In this document: one piece after another, positions 1 to 7,912 of the stretch
Layout of the letters: each line of letters starts with the position of its first letter
How positions within the stretch are numbered: the first letter of the stretch is position 1
Assembly (NCBI GenBank): GCA_023230565.1
Contig: JALNXD010000046.1
Span: 1 to 22,182, forward strand
Origin: Syntrophales bacterium
GTDB lineage: Bacteria > Desulfobacterota > Syntrophia > Syntrophales > UBA2210
Length of the DNA: 22,182 bases
Direction: 5' to 3'
Program-made: the position numbers and the translations under genes
Notes under the pieces: model-generated
Told to the model about the DNA's origin: nothing
The model's input: only the letters and a program-made list of their open reading frames with translations
Database searches by the model: none

Positions 1-552
1 CACGCCGGACAGATTCAGGGGTTCTTCAATGTTCCTGTTGATAATCTTTATGCTCAAACCATTCTTCTCGAGTATTTGAAAAGCAACTTCAATAATAATC
101 CGGTTGTCGTATCTCCTGATACAGGTGGTGTGGTTCGGGCCCGTGCGTTTGCGAAAAGTTTCGGAGCGGCCCTTGCGATCGTGGATAAAAGAAGAGATGT
201 CCCGAATGAATCAGAAGTGATGAACATAATAGGAGATGTAAAGGGTAAAAGAGCGATAATTCTGGATGATATGATTGATACTGCAGGAACAATGGTTCAG
301 GCGGCGCATGCTCTTCTGGAGGCGGGAGCACTTGAGGTTATTGCCTGCTGTACGCATCCTGTTTTATCAGGACCCGCAATTGACCGCATTGAGTCGTCAA
401 ATATAAAGGAAGTAATCGTAACGGACACAATACCTCTTCATGAAAAGGCAAGGGCCTGTGACAGAATTAAGGTCCTTACCATTTCGGGATTGATCAGCGA
501 AGCAATAAAGAGGATTTATTATAATGAATCCATCAGTTCGCTCTTCTTATAA
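1..552 (+). CDS. prs: Ribose-phosphate pyrophosphokinase (PRPP synthase), 5' end outside window
   Basis: Makes phosphoribosyl pyrophosphate from ribose 5-phosphate and ATP in the cytoplasm, feeding purine, pyrimidine, histidine and tryptophan synthesis. The frame is open from base 1, so the gene begins upstream; about 183 C-terminal codons are present of a family length near 310-320. Seen: HAGQIQGFF at the left edge (the conserved segment before the second PRT fold), VSPDTGGVVRA, the DKRR segment, the PRPP-binding loop DDMIDTAGTM, and the C-terminal CTHPVLSGPA and VTDTIPL segments. Together these are diagnostic of the family. The stop is followed 63 bases later by rplY, an order common in Deltaproteobacteria. 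An internal TTG at 76 is not the real start, because conserved Prs sequence continues upstream of it in frame. Confidence 0.96.
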   Translation, partial: HAGQIQGFFNVPVDNLYAQTILLEYLKSNFNNNPVVVSPDTGGVVRARAFAKSFGAALAIVDKRRDVPNESEVMNIIGDVKGKRAIILDDMIDTAGTMVQAAHALLEAGALEVIACCTHPVLSGPAIDRIESSNIKEVIVTDTIPLHEKARACDRIKVLTISGLISEAIKRIYYNESISSLFL

Positions 553-604
553 ATCCCTCATGCTTTTAGGTATGCATATATATACATATCCCGTCTTATC
601 GGGT

Positions 605-610
605 GAGGAG
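605..610 (+). promoter_or_regulatory. Ribosome binding site of rplY
   Basis: GAGGAG ends 5 bases before the ATG at 616 and fixes the rplY start. The preceding 50 bases hold an AT-rich near-palindrome (TATGCATATATATACATA) and a short CCCG/CGGG hairpin; I see no convincing promoter there, so read-through from prs is likely. Confidence 0.7.
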
Positions 611-615
611 ATACT

Positions 616-1257
616 ATGAAGACAATAACTATCAAGGCCGAGACAAGAGAAAAATCGGGGAAAGAGGCCGCCCGGAAACTGAGAGCCCAGGGATATGCAC
701 CTGCAGTATTCTACGGCTTCAATATGGAGCCCGTAAAACTTGCATTCGATACCTCGGAGTTAATCAAATCATTAGGCGGTGACAGGCCTGAAGGAACTTT
801 CGTCAAGCTGAAGATAAATGATAACGGGGCAGATGGCAGGCTCTCAATCATCAAAGATCTGCAAATCGATACGGTTAAACGGAGTATCCTTCATGCGGAT
901 TTTTATGAAATAAAAATGGATCGCGAGATAACACTGGATCTTTCAGTGTCGCTGAAGGGAGATCCTGTAGGGGTTGAATCCGGCGGCGAGCTTCAGATTC
1001 TGAAGCGCGAAGTAAAAGTTTCCGGCCTGCCGGGCATACTGCCGGAAATGATCGAACTGGATGTGAGCGGCCTTAATATCGGAGATACTATTAAAGTGGG
1101 TGATATTTCTCTGGGAAGAGAAATCACTGTTCTCGACGGAGAGGATGTGGCGCTGGTTACGGTTGCAAAAACAAGATCGGCATTGCCGGTTGAGGAAGAA
1201 GCCGAAGCCGGAGTCGAAGAAGGACCTGCAGAAGAAACTCCGGGCGAAGAAGAATAA
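616..1257 (+). CDS. rplY: 50S ribosomal protein L25 / general stress protein Ctc
   Basis: Binds 5S rRNA in the large ribosomal subunit. At 213 aa it is the long, two-domain Ctc/TL5 form, not the short E. coli L25. The N-terminal L25 RNA-binding domain (about residues 1-95) begins with a basic stretch and contains REKSGKEAARKLRAQG, YAPAVFYG and the ILHADFYEI segment. The C-terminal beta domain (about 100-185) carries VKVSGLPGILPEMIELDVSGL. The protein ends in a very acidic, Glu-rich tail (about 195-213), frequent in this family. The start is supported by GAGGAG at 605-610. The stop lies 22 bases before the pth GTG start, so the two genes are almost certainly cotranscribed. Confidence 0.96.
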   Translation: MKTITIKAETREKSGKEAARKLRAQGYAPAVFYGFNMEPVKLAFDTSELIKSLGGDRPEGTFVKLKINDNGADGRLSIIKDLQIDTVKRSILHADFYEIKMDREITLDLSVSLKGDPVGVESGGELQILKREVKVSGLPGILPEMIELDVSGLNIGDTIKVGDISLGREITVLDGEDVALVTVAKTRSALPVEEEAEAGVEEGPAEETPGEEE

Positions 1258-1279
1258 TTGGTTTTCCCCTGGGGGATTT

Positions 1280-1873
1280 GTGAGGCTTATAGCAGGATTG
1301 GGAAATCCCGGATCGAGGTACGCCTTGACACGGCACAATATGGGTTTTATTGTCCTGGATGTCCTGGCCGGGGAAACGGAAATACCGGTAGGAAAAAGAG
1401 GGTATAGTTCCCTCTATGGCGTCGGTAAAATCGGTGAAGAATCCGTTATTTTGGCTAAACCTCAAACTTTCATGAATTTGAGTGGCGTTGCCGTTGAGAA
1501 GCTTGCGCGATTTTTCAAAATAGACAGAAGCAATATCATTATTATCCATGATGATATGGATATTCCGTTCCAGGAACTTCGAGTCAAGGAAAACGGCGGT
1601 GACGGAGGCCATAAAGGACTTATGTCGATAATCAATCATCTCGGCGGATCTGACTTCGTCCGGGTTCGGATGGGTATAGGAAGGCCTGATCTCAAAGAAA
1701 TGGTTGAATCCTTTGTTCTCAGCCGTTTTTCCAAAGAAGAGATGGAATATGTCCCTTTCGTTGCGCTGAGAGCATCACAGGCAGTGGCGGCTGTTATTTC
1801 TTCAGGAACTCAGTCTGCAATGAATGTCTTTAATGCGAGGATCCCAAAAAAATTACGTGAGGAGGAGGTATAA
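1280..1873 (+). CDS. pth: Peptidyl-tRNA hydrolase
   Basis: Releases peptidyl groups from prematurely dropped peptidyl-tRNAs and recycles the tRNA. I chose the GTG at 1280 because it puts the canonical N-terminus RLIAGLGNPG directly after the start and has a GGGGGA ribosome site just upstream; in-frame sequence before it is overlap with rplY. This gives 197 aa, normal for the family. Visible active-site elements are N9 in GLGNPG, H19 in TRHNMGF, N66 in TFMNLSG and D91 in HDDMD. The GGHNG segment of E. coli reads GGHKG here, so the second substrate-contact Asn is a Lys, which I believe occurs in a subset of Pth proteins. It ends 8 bases before hppA. Confidence 0.95.
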   Translation: MRLIAGLGNPGSRYALTRHNMGFIVLDVLAGETEIPVGKRGYSSLYGVGKIGEESVILAKPQTFMNLSGVAVEKLARFFKIDRSNIIIIHDDMDIPFQELRVKENGGDGGHKGLMSIINHLGGSDFVRVRMGIGRPDLKEMVESFVLSRFSKEEMEYVPFVALRASQAVAAVISSGTQSAMNVFNARIPKKLREEEV

Positions 1874-1881
1874 GCAGGAAT

Positions 1882-3942
1882 ATGGAATTTCTAGTTAACT
1901 ACTCGTGGTTGTGGGGCGTCGTCGGGTTGGTTCTGGCGTTCGCGATCTACAAATATGTCATGTCGTTTTCCCCGGGCAACGAAGTGATGGTTGAAATAAT
2001 GGAGAGGATCCATGCCGGTGCAATGGTGTTTCTGAAGAGAGAGTATAAGATAATTGCGATATTTATCGTAATCGTCTTTTTTGTGCTCCTCTTAGCACTC
2101 AATCTGATGACGGCGATCGCGTTTCTCTGTGGTGCCATCGGTTCGCTGATTGCGGGAGCTTTCGGCATGCAGGCGGCGACACAATCGAACGCACGAACGG
2201 CGGAAGCTGCCAAGACATACGGTCAGGGGCGGGCTCTCACGGTGGCGTTTTACGGCGGCTCGGTAATGGGTCTTTCCGTAGCCTCCCTGGGTCTGCTGGG
2301 GCTGGGCATTTTCTTTTATTTCTTTGCCGAAAAGGATCCCGCGGTTATCAATGGTTTTGCCATGGGTGCGTCATCTATTGCCCTCTTCGCCCGTGTCGGC
2401 GGCGGAATCTTTACGAAAACCGCTGATGTCGGTTCCGATCTGGTCGGCAAAGTCGAAGCCGGTATTCCTGAAGACGATCCAAGAAATCCAGGTGTCACTG
2501 CAGATAATGTCGGCGATAATGTCGGAGATATCGCAGGAATGGGAGCGGACCTGTATGAATCTTACTGCGGATCGGTTGTAGCGGCTATCGCCATCGGTGC
2601 GACCATGGGGTTGGGAATGCCCGGAATGTCCATGAAATGGATGATGCTTCCCATGCTCTTCATTATCGTAGGACTGCTCTCATCTGTTATAGGAATTGGA
2701 CTTTTTAACTATTTAAAAAATATGAAACCCCAGTCGGCCTTAAGCAATTCTCTGTATATCGCAGGTGTTCTCTTTATTATCCTGTCTTTCTTCGTAGTAA
2801 AAATTATGACAAACGGAATGTCGGAGGAATACCTCAAGCAGTTGGGAATGATAAGTGCTCTGGGTCCTTTCTGGGCGGTTCTCCTTGGAATAGTAGTTGG
2901 TATGCTGATAGGCGGTATAACCGAATATTATACGGCGCGAGGTCCCATCAGGCGCATTGCGGAAGCGTCGCAAACCGGTGCCGCGACAAACATTATCGGC
3001 GGCTTCGCTGTAGGGCTTGAAAGTGTGGTCGGTCCTGTGTTCTTTATCGCGATTGCAATCTGGCTTTCCTATATCACTGCGGGTCTCTATGGAATCGCGA
3101 TTGCAGGCGTCGGCATGCTCGGAACAGTCGGCATGACAATGTCTGTCGACAGCTACGGTCCCATCGCGGACAACGCGGGCGGTATTGCGGAGCAGGCGCA
3201 CATGCCTCCCCAGACTCGTGAAATTACAGACGGTCTGGATGCAGTGGGCAATACGACGGCTGCAATCGGAAAGGGCTTTGCGATCGGTTCGGCCGCACTG
3301 ACCGCACTTGCCATGTTCGCTGCATTCACAGCGACGGTGAAGAGTTTCCCGGGTTTTGAAAATTTTGCCCTTGATCTTACGGAAGCACACGTTATTACGG
3401 GAGTATTCCTGGGTGGTTTAATCCCCTGCCTTATGGCCTCCCTGACAATGACGGCAGTAGGTGATGCAGCCTATGACATGATAAATGAGATAAGAAGACA
3501 GTTCAGGGAAATACCGGGAATTATGGAAGGAACAACGCCTCCCGACACGAACAGGTGTGTCGATATCGCCACCACGGCTGCCCTTAAGCGTATGATACTG
3601 CCCGGTGTCTCAGCCGTCCTTGCTCCTGTTATTGTGGGCGTATTGATCGGCCCCCATGCGCTGGGAGGATTCCTTGCCGGTGCTACCTTGACAGGTGTGG
3701 TGATAGGTCTCCTCATGGCCAATGCGGGCGGTGCCTGGGACAATGCGAAAAAATACATCGAGCAGGGAAATTTCGGTGGCAAAGGCTCAGATGCTCATAA
3801 AGCGGGTGTGATCGGGGATACTGTCGGCGATCCCTTCAAAGATACGTCGGGCCCGGCAATGAATATTCTGATTAAATTGATGTCGGTCGTTTCGCTGGTG
3901 ACCGCACCGGCTATAGTTGCCCTCTATCAGGCTATTTATTAA
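1882..3942 (+). CDS. hppA: Membrane-bound ion-translocating pyrophosphatase, K+-dependent type
   Basis: Hydrolyses pyrophosphate on the cytoplasmic side and pumps H+ and/or Na+ across the inner membrane, recovering energy from PPi. The 686 aa are almost entirely hydrophobic helices (about 16 expected in the family). Catalytic signatures are near residues 181-216 (DDPRNPGVTADNVGDNVGD) and near the C-terminus (GDTVGDPFKDTSGP), with the Asp clusters that bind Mg-PPi. The signature at 456-464 is GNTTAAIGK: Ala460 and Gly463 mark the K+-dependent class (K+-independent enzymes carry Lys and Thr). Na+ versus H+ pumping cannot be settled by eye. It begins 8 bases after pth, with a GAGGAGGAGG run inside the pth end, and is followed by a strong terminator. 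Its position between pth and ychF is unusual. Confidence 0.97.
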   Translation: MEFLVNYSWLWGVVGLVLAFAIYKYVMSFSPGNEVMVEIMERIHAGAMVFLKREYKIIAIFIVIVFFVLLLALNLMTAIAFLCGAIGSLIAGAFGMQAATQSNARTAEAAKTYGQGRALTVAFYGGSVMGLSVASLGLLGLGIFFYFFAEKDPAVINGFAMGASSIALFARVGGGIFTKTADVGSDLVGKVEAGIPEDDPRNPGVTADNVGDNVGDIAGMGADLYESYCGSVVAAIAIGATMGLGMPGMSMKWMMLPMLFIIVGLLSSVIGIGLFNYLKNMKPQSALSNSLYIAGVLFIILSFFVVKIMTNGMSEEYLKQLGMISALGPFWAVLLGIVVGMLIGGITEYYTARGPIRRIAEASQTGAATNIIGGFAVGLESVVGPVFFIAIAIWLSYITAGLYGIAIAGVGMLGTVGMTMSVDSYGPIADNAGGIAEQAHMPPQTREITDGLDAVGNTTAAIGKGFAIGSAALTALAMFAAFTATVKSFPGFENFALDLTEAHVITGVFLGGLIPCLMASLTMTAVGDAAYDMINEIRRQFREIPGIMEGTTPPDTNRCVDIATTAALKRMILPGVSAVLAPVIVGVLIGPHALGGFLAGATLTGVVIGLLMANAGGAWDNAKKYIEQGNFGGKGSDAHKAGVIGDTVGDPFKDTSGPAMNILIKLMSVVSLVTAPAIVALYQAIY

Positions 3943-3968
3943 AAGAGAAACATTATAGTTATTTTGAA

Positions 3969-4001
3969 GGGGGTGGGAGTAAATCCACCCCCTTTTTTTT
4001 T
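3969..4001 (+). terminator. Rho-independent terminator of the prs-rplY-pth-hppA unit
   Basis: A perfect 8-bp stem GGGGGTGG (3969-3976) / CCACCCCC (3985-3992) with an 8-base loop is followed at once by nine T residues (3993-4001). It starts 27 bases after the hppA stop. This is a textbook intrinsic terminator and separates hppA from ychF transcriptionally. Confidence 0.93.
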
Positions 4002-4068
4002 ACGGCCGAATAATTCGCGAATATGGTATGAGGCGAATACAAAGGCTGTAATTCAAGCGGAGGCTGTC

Positions 4069-5160
4069 ATGGGTTTCAAATGCGGTCTTATCGGTCTTCC
4101 AAATGTCGGAAAGTCAACCATTTTCAATGCATTGAGTGCTGCGGGCGCTCAAGTGGCAAATTATCCTTTCTGTACGATTGAACCCAATGTCGGTATTGTT
4201 CCTGTTCCGGATGAACGCCTTTTTCAAATAGCCAGGATTGTTGCACCGCCAAAAGTAACTTCGACCACAATTGAATTTGTCGATATTGCGGGACTTGTTA
4301 AAGGTGCGAGCAAGGGGGAAGGATTAGGTAATAAGTTCCTCGGCCATATACGGGATGTAGATGCGATTGTTCATGTTGTTCGCTGTTTCGAGCATTCCGA
4401 TGTCGCGCATGTGTATGGTTCGGTAGATCCGGTTCGGGATATAGAAATTGTAAATGCGGAATTGATTCTGGCGGATCTCGAAACGATTGAAAGAAGAATA
4501 GAAAAAAATGAACGACTCGTGAAGACAGGCGAAAGATCTTTCGCAAAACATATTGAAATTTTAAAAAAAATCTTCAAAGAACTGGGAAAGGGAACACCGG
4601 CGCGCCATGCGGTGGCTGAAGAGGAGAAAGAACATATTGAAGATCTTAGGCTTTTGACCTCAAAGCAGATGCTGTATGTAGCCAATACCGGTGAAGAGTC
4701 TTCGAAAAGTGAAGACTCTTATGTGGAGAATGTGACCCGTTTTGCGCAGCAGGAAGGCTCGAAAGTGATAAATATCTGCGGCGATATGGAATCGGAAATT
4801 GCCGCACTTCCCCCTGATGAAAGAAGAGAATTCATGATGGATCTCGGAATCGAGGAACCGGGCCTCAACACACTCATACGGACAGGCTACGATATTCTTG
4901 ATCTCATTACCTTCTATACGACGGCGGGGGCCGAGCTTCGGGCCTGGACCGTGCGGAAGAAAACGCGAGTTCCTGCCGCGGCGGGGAAAATACACAGTGA
5001 TATGGAAAGGGGCTTCATTCGTGCTGAAGCCTTGAAATATGAAGATTTTATAAAGGCCGGATCACTGGGAAGGGCCAAGGAAAAAGGCCTGATACGGATC
5101 GAGGGGAAGGAGTATGAAATATCCGACGGAGATATTGTATTCTTCAGATTCAATGTGTAG
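4069..5160 (+). CDS. ychF: Redox-regulated ATPase/GTPase YchF (OBG family)
   Basis: Universally conserved P-loop NTPase that associates with ribosomes and prefers ATP over GTP. The start is the ATG at 4069: it yields MGFKCGLIGLPNVGKS, has a GCGGAGG ribosome site at 4058-4063, and gives 363 aa, the usual family length. The frame is open to 3964, but that part crosses the hppA terminator and is not coding. Seen in order: P-loop GLPNVGKS (9-16), switch region DIAGLVKGAS, the ATP-specifying NTGE motif (in YVANTGEES) replacing the GTPase NKxD, a central coiled-coil segment, and a C-terminal TGS-like domain (TFYTTAGAELRAWTV onward). Highly confident. Confidence 0.97.
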   Translation: MGFKCGLIGLPNVGKSTIFNALSAAGAQVANYPFCTIEPNVGIVPVPDERLFQIARIVAPPKVTSTTIEFVDIAGLVKGASKGEGLGNKFLGHIRDVDAIVHVVRCFEHSDVAHVYGSVDPVRDIEIVNAELILADLETIERRIEKNERLVKTGERSFAKHIEILKKIFKELGKGTPARHAVAEEEKEHIEDLRLLTSKQMLYVANTGEESSKSEDSYVENVTRFAQQEGSKVINICGDMESEIAALPPDERREFMMDLGIEEPGLNTLIRTGYDILDLITFYTTAGAELRAWTVRKKTRVPAAAGKIHSDMERGFIRAEALKYEDFIKAGSLGRAKEKGLIRIEGKEYEISDGDIVFFRFNV

Positions 5161-5187
5161 CTGAGTCGACATTATTCAGCCGGTTTT
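5160..5187 (+). terminator. Weak candidate terminator after ychF
   Basis: GCTGAG (5160-5165) can pair with TTCAGC (5175-5180, one G-U pair), followed by CGG and four T residues. The stem is short and the T-tract poor. It is offered only because no better plus-strand terminator follows ychF. Confidence 0.25.
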
Positions 5188-5237
5188 ACTTCGGGGGATA
5201 ATGATACTTGCGTTTTCTTTTACCTTCGTGCGTGTAT

Positions 5238-5274
5238 AAAAAAAGGGTGGTTTCACTTTCAAGTAAAACCACCC
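5238..5274 (-). terminator. Rho-independent terminator facing the minus strand
   Basis: GGGTGGTTT (5245-5253) and AAACCACCC (5266-5274) form a perfect 9-bp stem with a 12-base loop. Seven A residues (5238-5244) lie on the left, so on the minus strand the stem is followed by seven T residues; on the plus strand no T-tract follows. It would therefore stop transcripts coming from the right, such as a long fusA 3' UTR or a small RNA, more than 500 bases beyond the fusA stop codon. Confidence 0.75.
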
Positions 5275-5400
5275 GTAAACCTATATAAACCGAAGGGACC
5301 TTTCAGCTCCCTTTCAGATTCAAGGGGGGTGTCGGTGGGAGGAAAGGAGGGAACCGAAAACCACCCACCGACAGGTGTAAAGCTTTTAATATTTAAGCCG
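5275..5400 (-). ncRNA. Candidate structured RNA ending at the 5238-5274 terminator
   Basis: A perfect 10-bp inverted repeat, TGTCGGTGGG (5330-5339) and CCCACCGACA (5364-5373), encloses 24 bases. Minus-strand transcription would place a CCTCCTTTCC loop in this hairpin, resembling the 16S rRNA 3' tail; the plus-strand loop has repeated GGA (AGGAAAGGAGGGA), resembling Shine-Dalgarno or CsrA-type sites. A second stretch (5291-5316) contains CTCCCTTTC, which could pair with the loop apart from a bulge. With the terminator next door this resembles a small RNA or structured 3' UTR on the minus strand. I recognise no known family, and strand and ends are uncertain. Confidence 0.3.
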
Positions 5401-5620
5401 GTCTGTTTTTTGATTCATCCGGTTTGTTTTAATGATCACTTTTGAACGCACAATAACCGTATTTGTGTTTGTAATCAATTAGATAGAATCTGATTTATTG
5501 GGTTGAAATCCCTTAACTTTCATAAGAATAGAGAAGAAAAAAGGATAAGGGAAAAGATGATCGTATCTAAGAATATGGTGCAGTAATCTGTGGTTACCAT
5601 TTGCAGCTCAGTATGGGCAA
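5401..5620. other. AT-rich intergenic stretch with no recognised feature
   Basis: Together with 5161-5400 this is part of the gap between ychF and fusA. It contains only short AT-rich sequence with stop codons in all frames, and I see no tRNA, convincing promoter or repeat. Confidence 0.6.
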
Positions 5621-5638
5621 ATGTTTCAAAAGGAGCAA

Positions 5639-5806
5639 ATGAGCCAATACCTTAGGTTTTTGTGGCTGTATTCAATCGTGGCATGTTCTTTTTATTATCA
5701 TCAGCTTTTCGCAGCCGAAAAAATTCAAGACGTAATATGCGGGCAACTGCCGGCTTGCCCGATTACAGGAATCCTCGTTTACTGCACCCTTGACCTGAAA
5801 GATTAG
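5639..5806 (+). CDS. Possible small secreted or lipoprotein peptide (55 aa), uncertain
   Basis: Not a recognised family. From the ATG at 5639, preceded by AAAAGGAG at 5628-5635 (only 3 bases of spacing, tight for a Shine-Dalgarno site), the peptide begins MSQYLRFLWLYSIVAC and continues to LFAAEK. This resembles an export signal with either a lipobox (IVAC) or an AxA-like site near residue 27. The mature part has two more Cys residues. It stands alone, converges on fusA, has no clear promoter, and ends 13 bases before the fusA stop. It may be chance: a 7-bp hairpin (5740-5761) that could belong to the fusA 3' end lies inside it. Confidence 0.25.
   Translation: MSQYLRFLWLYSIVACSFYYHQLFAAEKIQDVICGQLPACPITGILVYCTLDLKD
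5740..5761 (-). other. Hairpin downstream of fusA
   Basis: CGGGCAA (5740-5746) and TTGCCCG (5755-5761) form a perfect 7-bp stem about 60 bases past the fusA stop. On the minus strand a T-run (TTTTTT) occurs only about 15 bases after the stem, so it is at best a weak terminator. It may instead protect the mRNA 3' end. Confidence 0.35.
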
Positions 5807-5819
5807 GAAGTGCTGTTGC

Positions 5820-7853
5820 CTAGATTTTATCATATCGCGAAAAGTGCATTGAGAATGTTGCCCTGCCCTGAGTCAGTGACCGCAGATCGGTCGAATATCC
5901 GAACATCTGCTGGAGAGGAACCTGCGCTTTAATTTCACTTACCGGCGGTTTCTGACTTATGTTCATTATTTCACCTTTTCGTACATTGATGCTGCCGATG
6001 ACTTCGCCCATAAATTCAGTCGGAGTGATAATATCGACAATCATTATAGGTTCAAGCAAGAGAGGCGATGCATGTGCGCATCCTTTCCGGAACGCTGTCG
6101 AAGCCGCAATCTGATAACCCAGGTCGGAGGACTCTCCTTCGCGATAGGAGCCGCCCACTATCCGGATGATGATGTCGAGAACGGGATACCCGGCGATACC
6201 GCCGCTTGCCGCCGAATCCCTTATGCTCTGTTCGATTACGGCGTAGAAATCTTCGGGGATCATGAGGGGTGACAGTTCGTTCACTATTTCAATGCCGCCG
6301 CCGCGAGTATTCGGTGATAGATTCAGAACGACGTGGCCGAAATGTTTTTTGTCTCCAAGTTTTTTATCAAAAACTTCTTCCTGTGTAACTTCACTTTCGA
6401 TTGTTTCTCGAAAAACGACCCGAGGCTTGCCTACATTTACATTTGTGTGGAATTCTCTGACAAGCCGGTCGATGACTATTTCAAGGTGCAACTCTCCCAT
6501 CCCGGAAATAACCGTTTGGGCAGTTTCCTCATCATATGCCGTCTTCAAGGTGGGATCTTCATTGGAAAGTTTTTCCAAAGCCTGTGATAATCTGGATTGA
6601 TCGTCGGGTGTTTTTGCTTCTATTGCTCTTGAAATAACGGGTTCGTAAAACTCGATTTTTTCAAGAAGTACAGGATGTGCTTCATCGCAAAGAGTATCGC
6701 CTGTCGTAGTTTCTTTAAGTCCCACGACACCTATTATATCGCCCGATCCGGCTTCGTTAAGCCGTTCACGCTTATTTGCATGCATTTTCAAAAGTCTCGC
6801 GACCCGCTCTTTTTTTTGTATGCTTGCATTGTATACATCTTCACCGACCTTCATTTTACCTGAATATATTCTAACATAGGTGATTTTCCTTCCCTCATCC
6901 ATCATCACCTTGAATGCCAGAGCTGCAAGCGGTTCTTTATTCCGGCTCGCCCGCACCTCTTTTTCTCCGGTATCAGGATTGATCCCGGATATGGGGGGGA
7001 CCTCTTCCGGTGATGGCAGGAATAAACCCACCGCATCCATGATCGGTTGAACACCTTTATTGCGAAGCGCCGAGCCGCACATAACAGGAACCGCTTTCAA
7101 AGACAGAGTGGCTGACTTCAATGCATCCAGCAGATCCTGCGTTTCAACAATCTCGCCTTCCAGATATTTTACGGCTATATGATCATCAAACTCGGCGAGC
7201 GATTCTATCAATTCTTCACGATATTGCCCCACCTCTTCGCTTCTGTCATCGGGGATATCCTCGTACGTGTATATCAGTCCCATGGAAGCTTCATCCCAGG
7301 TTATCACTTTCTGCTGTATAAGATCGATAACCCCTTCAAAGATTCCGTCCTTTGAAAAAAGAGGGAGTTGAATCGCTAACGGCTGTGACCTGAAACGCGT
7401 CTTCATAGTTGCGATCGTACCCCAGAAATCGGCGCCGGCGCGATCCATTTTATTGATGAAAGCGATTTTAGGAACATGATATTTATCAGCCTGCCGCCAG
7501 ACGGTCTCAGATTGCGGTTCCACACCTGCAACGGCATCAAAAACAACGACAACCCCGTCAAGTACTCGAAGGCTGCGCTCAACCTCAATCGTGAAATCGA
7601 CATGGCCAGGTGTATCGATTATGTGAATTTCATTATTATTCCACATGCAGGTGGTAACGGCTGATGTAATCGTAATTCCTCGTTCCTTTTCCTGTTCCAT
7701 CCAGTCCATTACAGCTTCCCCGTAATGAACTTCACCTATTTTATGTGTGATGCCGGTGTAAAAAAGGATCCGCTCCGTTACCGTCGTTTTTCCCGCATCT
7801 ATGTGGGCCACGATACCGATATTCCTTATATTTGTAAGCCTTACTGCCGCCAA
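5820..7853 (-). CDS. fusA: Elongation factor G
   Basis: Translational GTPase that drives tRNA-mRNA translocation on the ribosome and, with RRF, ribosome recycling. The 677 aa show all GTPase motifs: G1 AHIDAGKTT (16-24), switch region EKERGITIT (55-63), G3 DTPGH (80-84) and G4 NKMD (134-137), followed by the domain II-V sequence to the C-terminus. It is slightly shorter than the usual 690-700 aa. The start is a TTG at 7853: no in-frame ATG or GTG lies between it and the upstream gene, and the family N-terminus fits (NIRNIGIVAHIDAGKTT). An AAAGAAAGG stretch precedes it. rpsL, rpsG and tuf are not beside it, so it may be a second EF-G paralogue. It lies 59 bases after the GerMN gene and is probably cotranscribed with it. 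Confidence 0.96.
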   Translation of the reverse strand: MAAVRLTNIRNIGIVAHIDAGKTTVTERILFYTGITHKIGEVHYGEAVMDWMEQEKERGITITSAVTTCMWNNNEIHIIDTPGHVDFTIEVERSLRVLDGVVVVFDAVAGVEPQSETVWRQADKYHVPKIAFINKMDRAGADFWGTIATMKTRFRSQPLAIQLPLFSKDGIFEGVIDLIQQKVITWDEASMGLIYTYEDIPDDRSEEVGQYREELIESLAEFDDHIAVKYLEGEIVETQDLLDALKSATLSLKAVPVMCGSALRNKGVQPIMDAVGLFLPSPEEVPPISGINPDTGEKEVRASRNKEPLAALAFKVMMDEGRKITYVRIYSGKMKVGEDVYNASIQKKERVARLLKMHANKRERLNEAGSGDIIGVVGLKETTTGDTLCDEAHPVLLEKIEFYEPVISRAIEAKTPDDQSRLSQALEKLSNEDPTLKTAYDEETAQTVISGMGELHLEIVIDRLVREFHTNVNVGKPRVVFRETIESEVTQEEVFDKKLGDKKHFGHVVLNLSPNTRGGGIEIVNELSPLMIPEDFYAVIEQSIRDSAASGGIAGYPVLDIIIRIVGGSYREGESSDLGYQIAASTAFRKGCAHASPLLLEPIMIVDIITPTEFMGEVIGSINVRKGEIMNISQKPPVSEIKAQVPLQQMFGYSTDLRSLTQGRATFSMHFSRYDKI

Positions 7854-7912
7854 TGAAAAAACCTTTCTTTGAAATAAATTCCCGTTATGTTTCGATTTTA
7901 AGGCGCGAGTGT

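Noticed and set aside
1100..1279. Longer N-terminus for peptidyl-tRNA hydrolase starting inside rplY
   Set aside because: It would add 60 residues of out-of-frame L25 tail before the canonical RLIAGLGNPG start; GTG at 1280 with GGGGGA upstream fits the family.
2740..3390. 216-codon minus-strand open frame inside hppA
   Set aside because: Complete overlap with highly conserved pyrophosphatase sequence; Cys/His/Arg-rich composition typical of a shadow frame.
3964..4068. Longer N-terminus for YchF
   Set aside because: It runs through the hppA terminator hairpin and T-tract; the ATG at 4069 gives the standard 363-aa protein with a good ribosome site.
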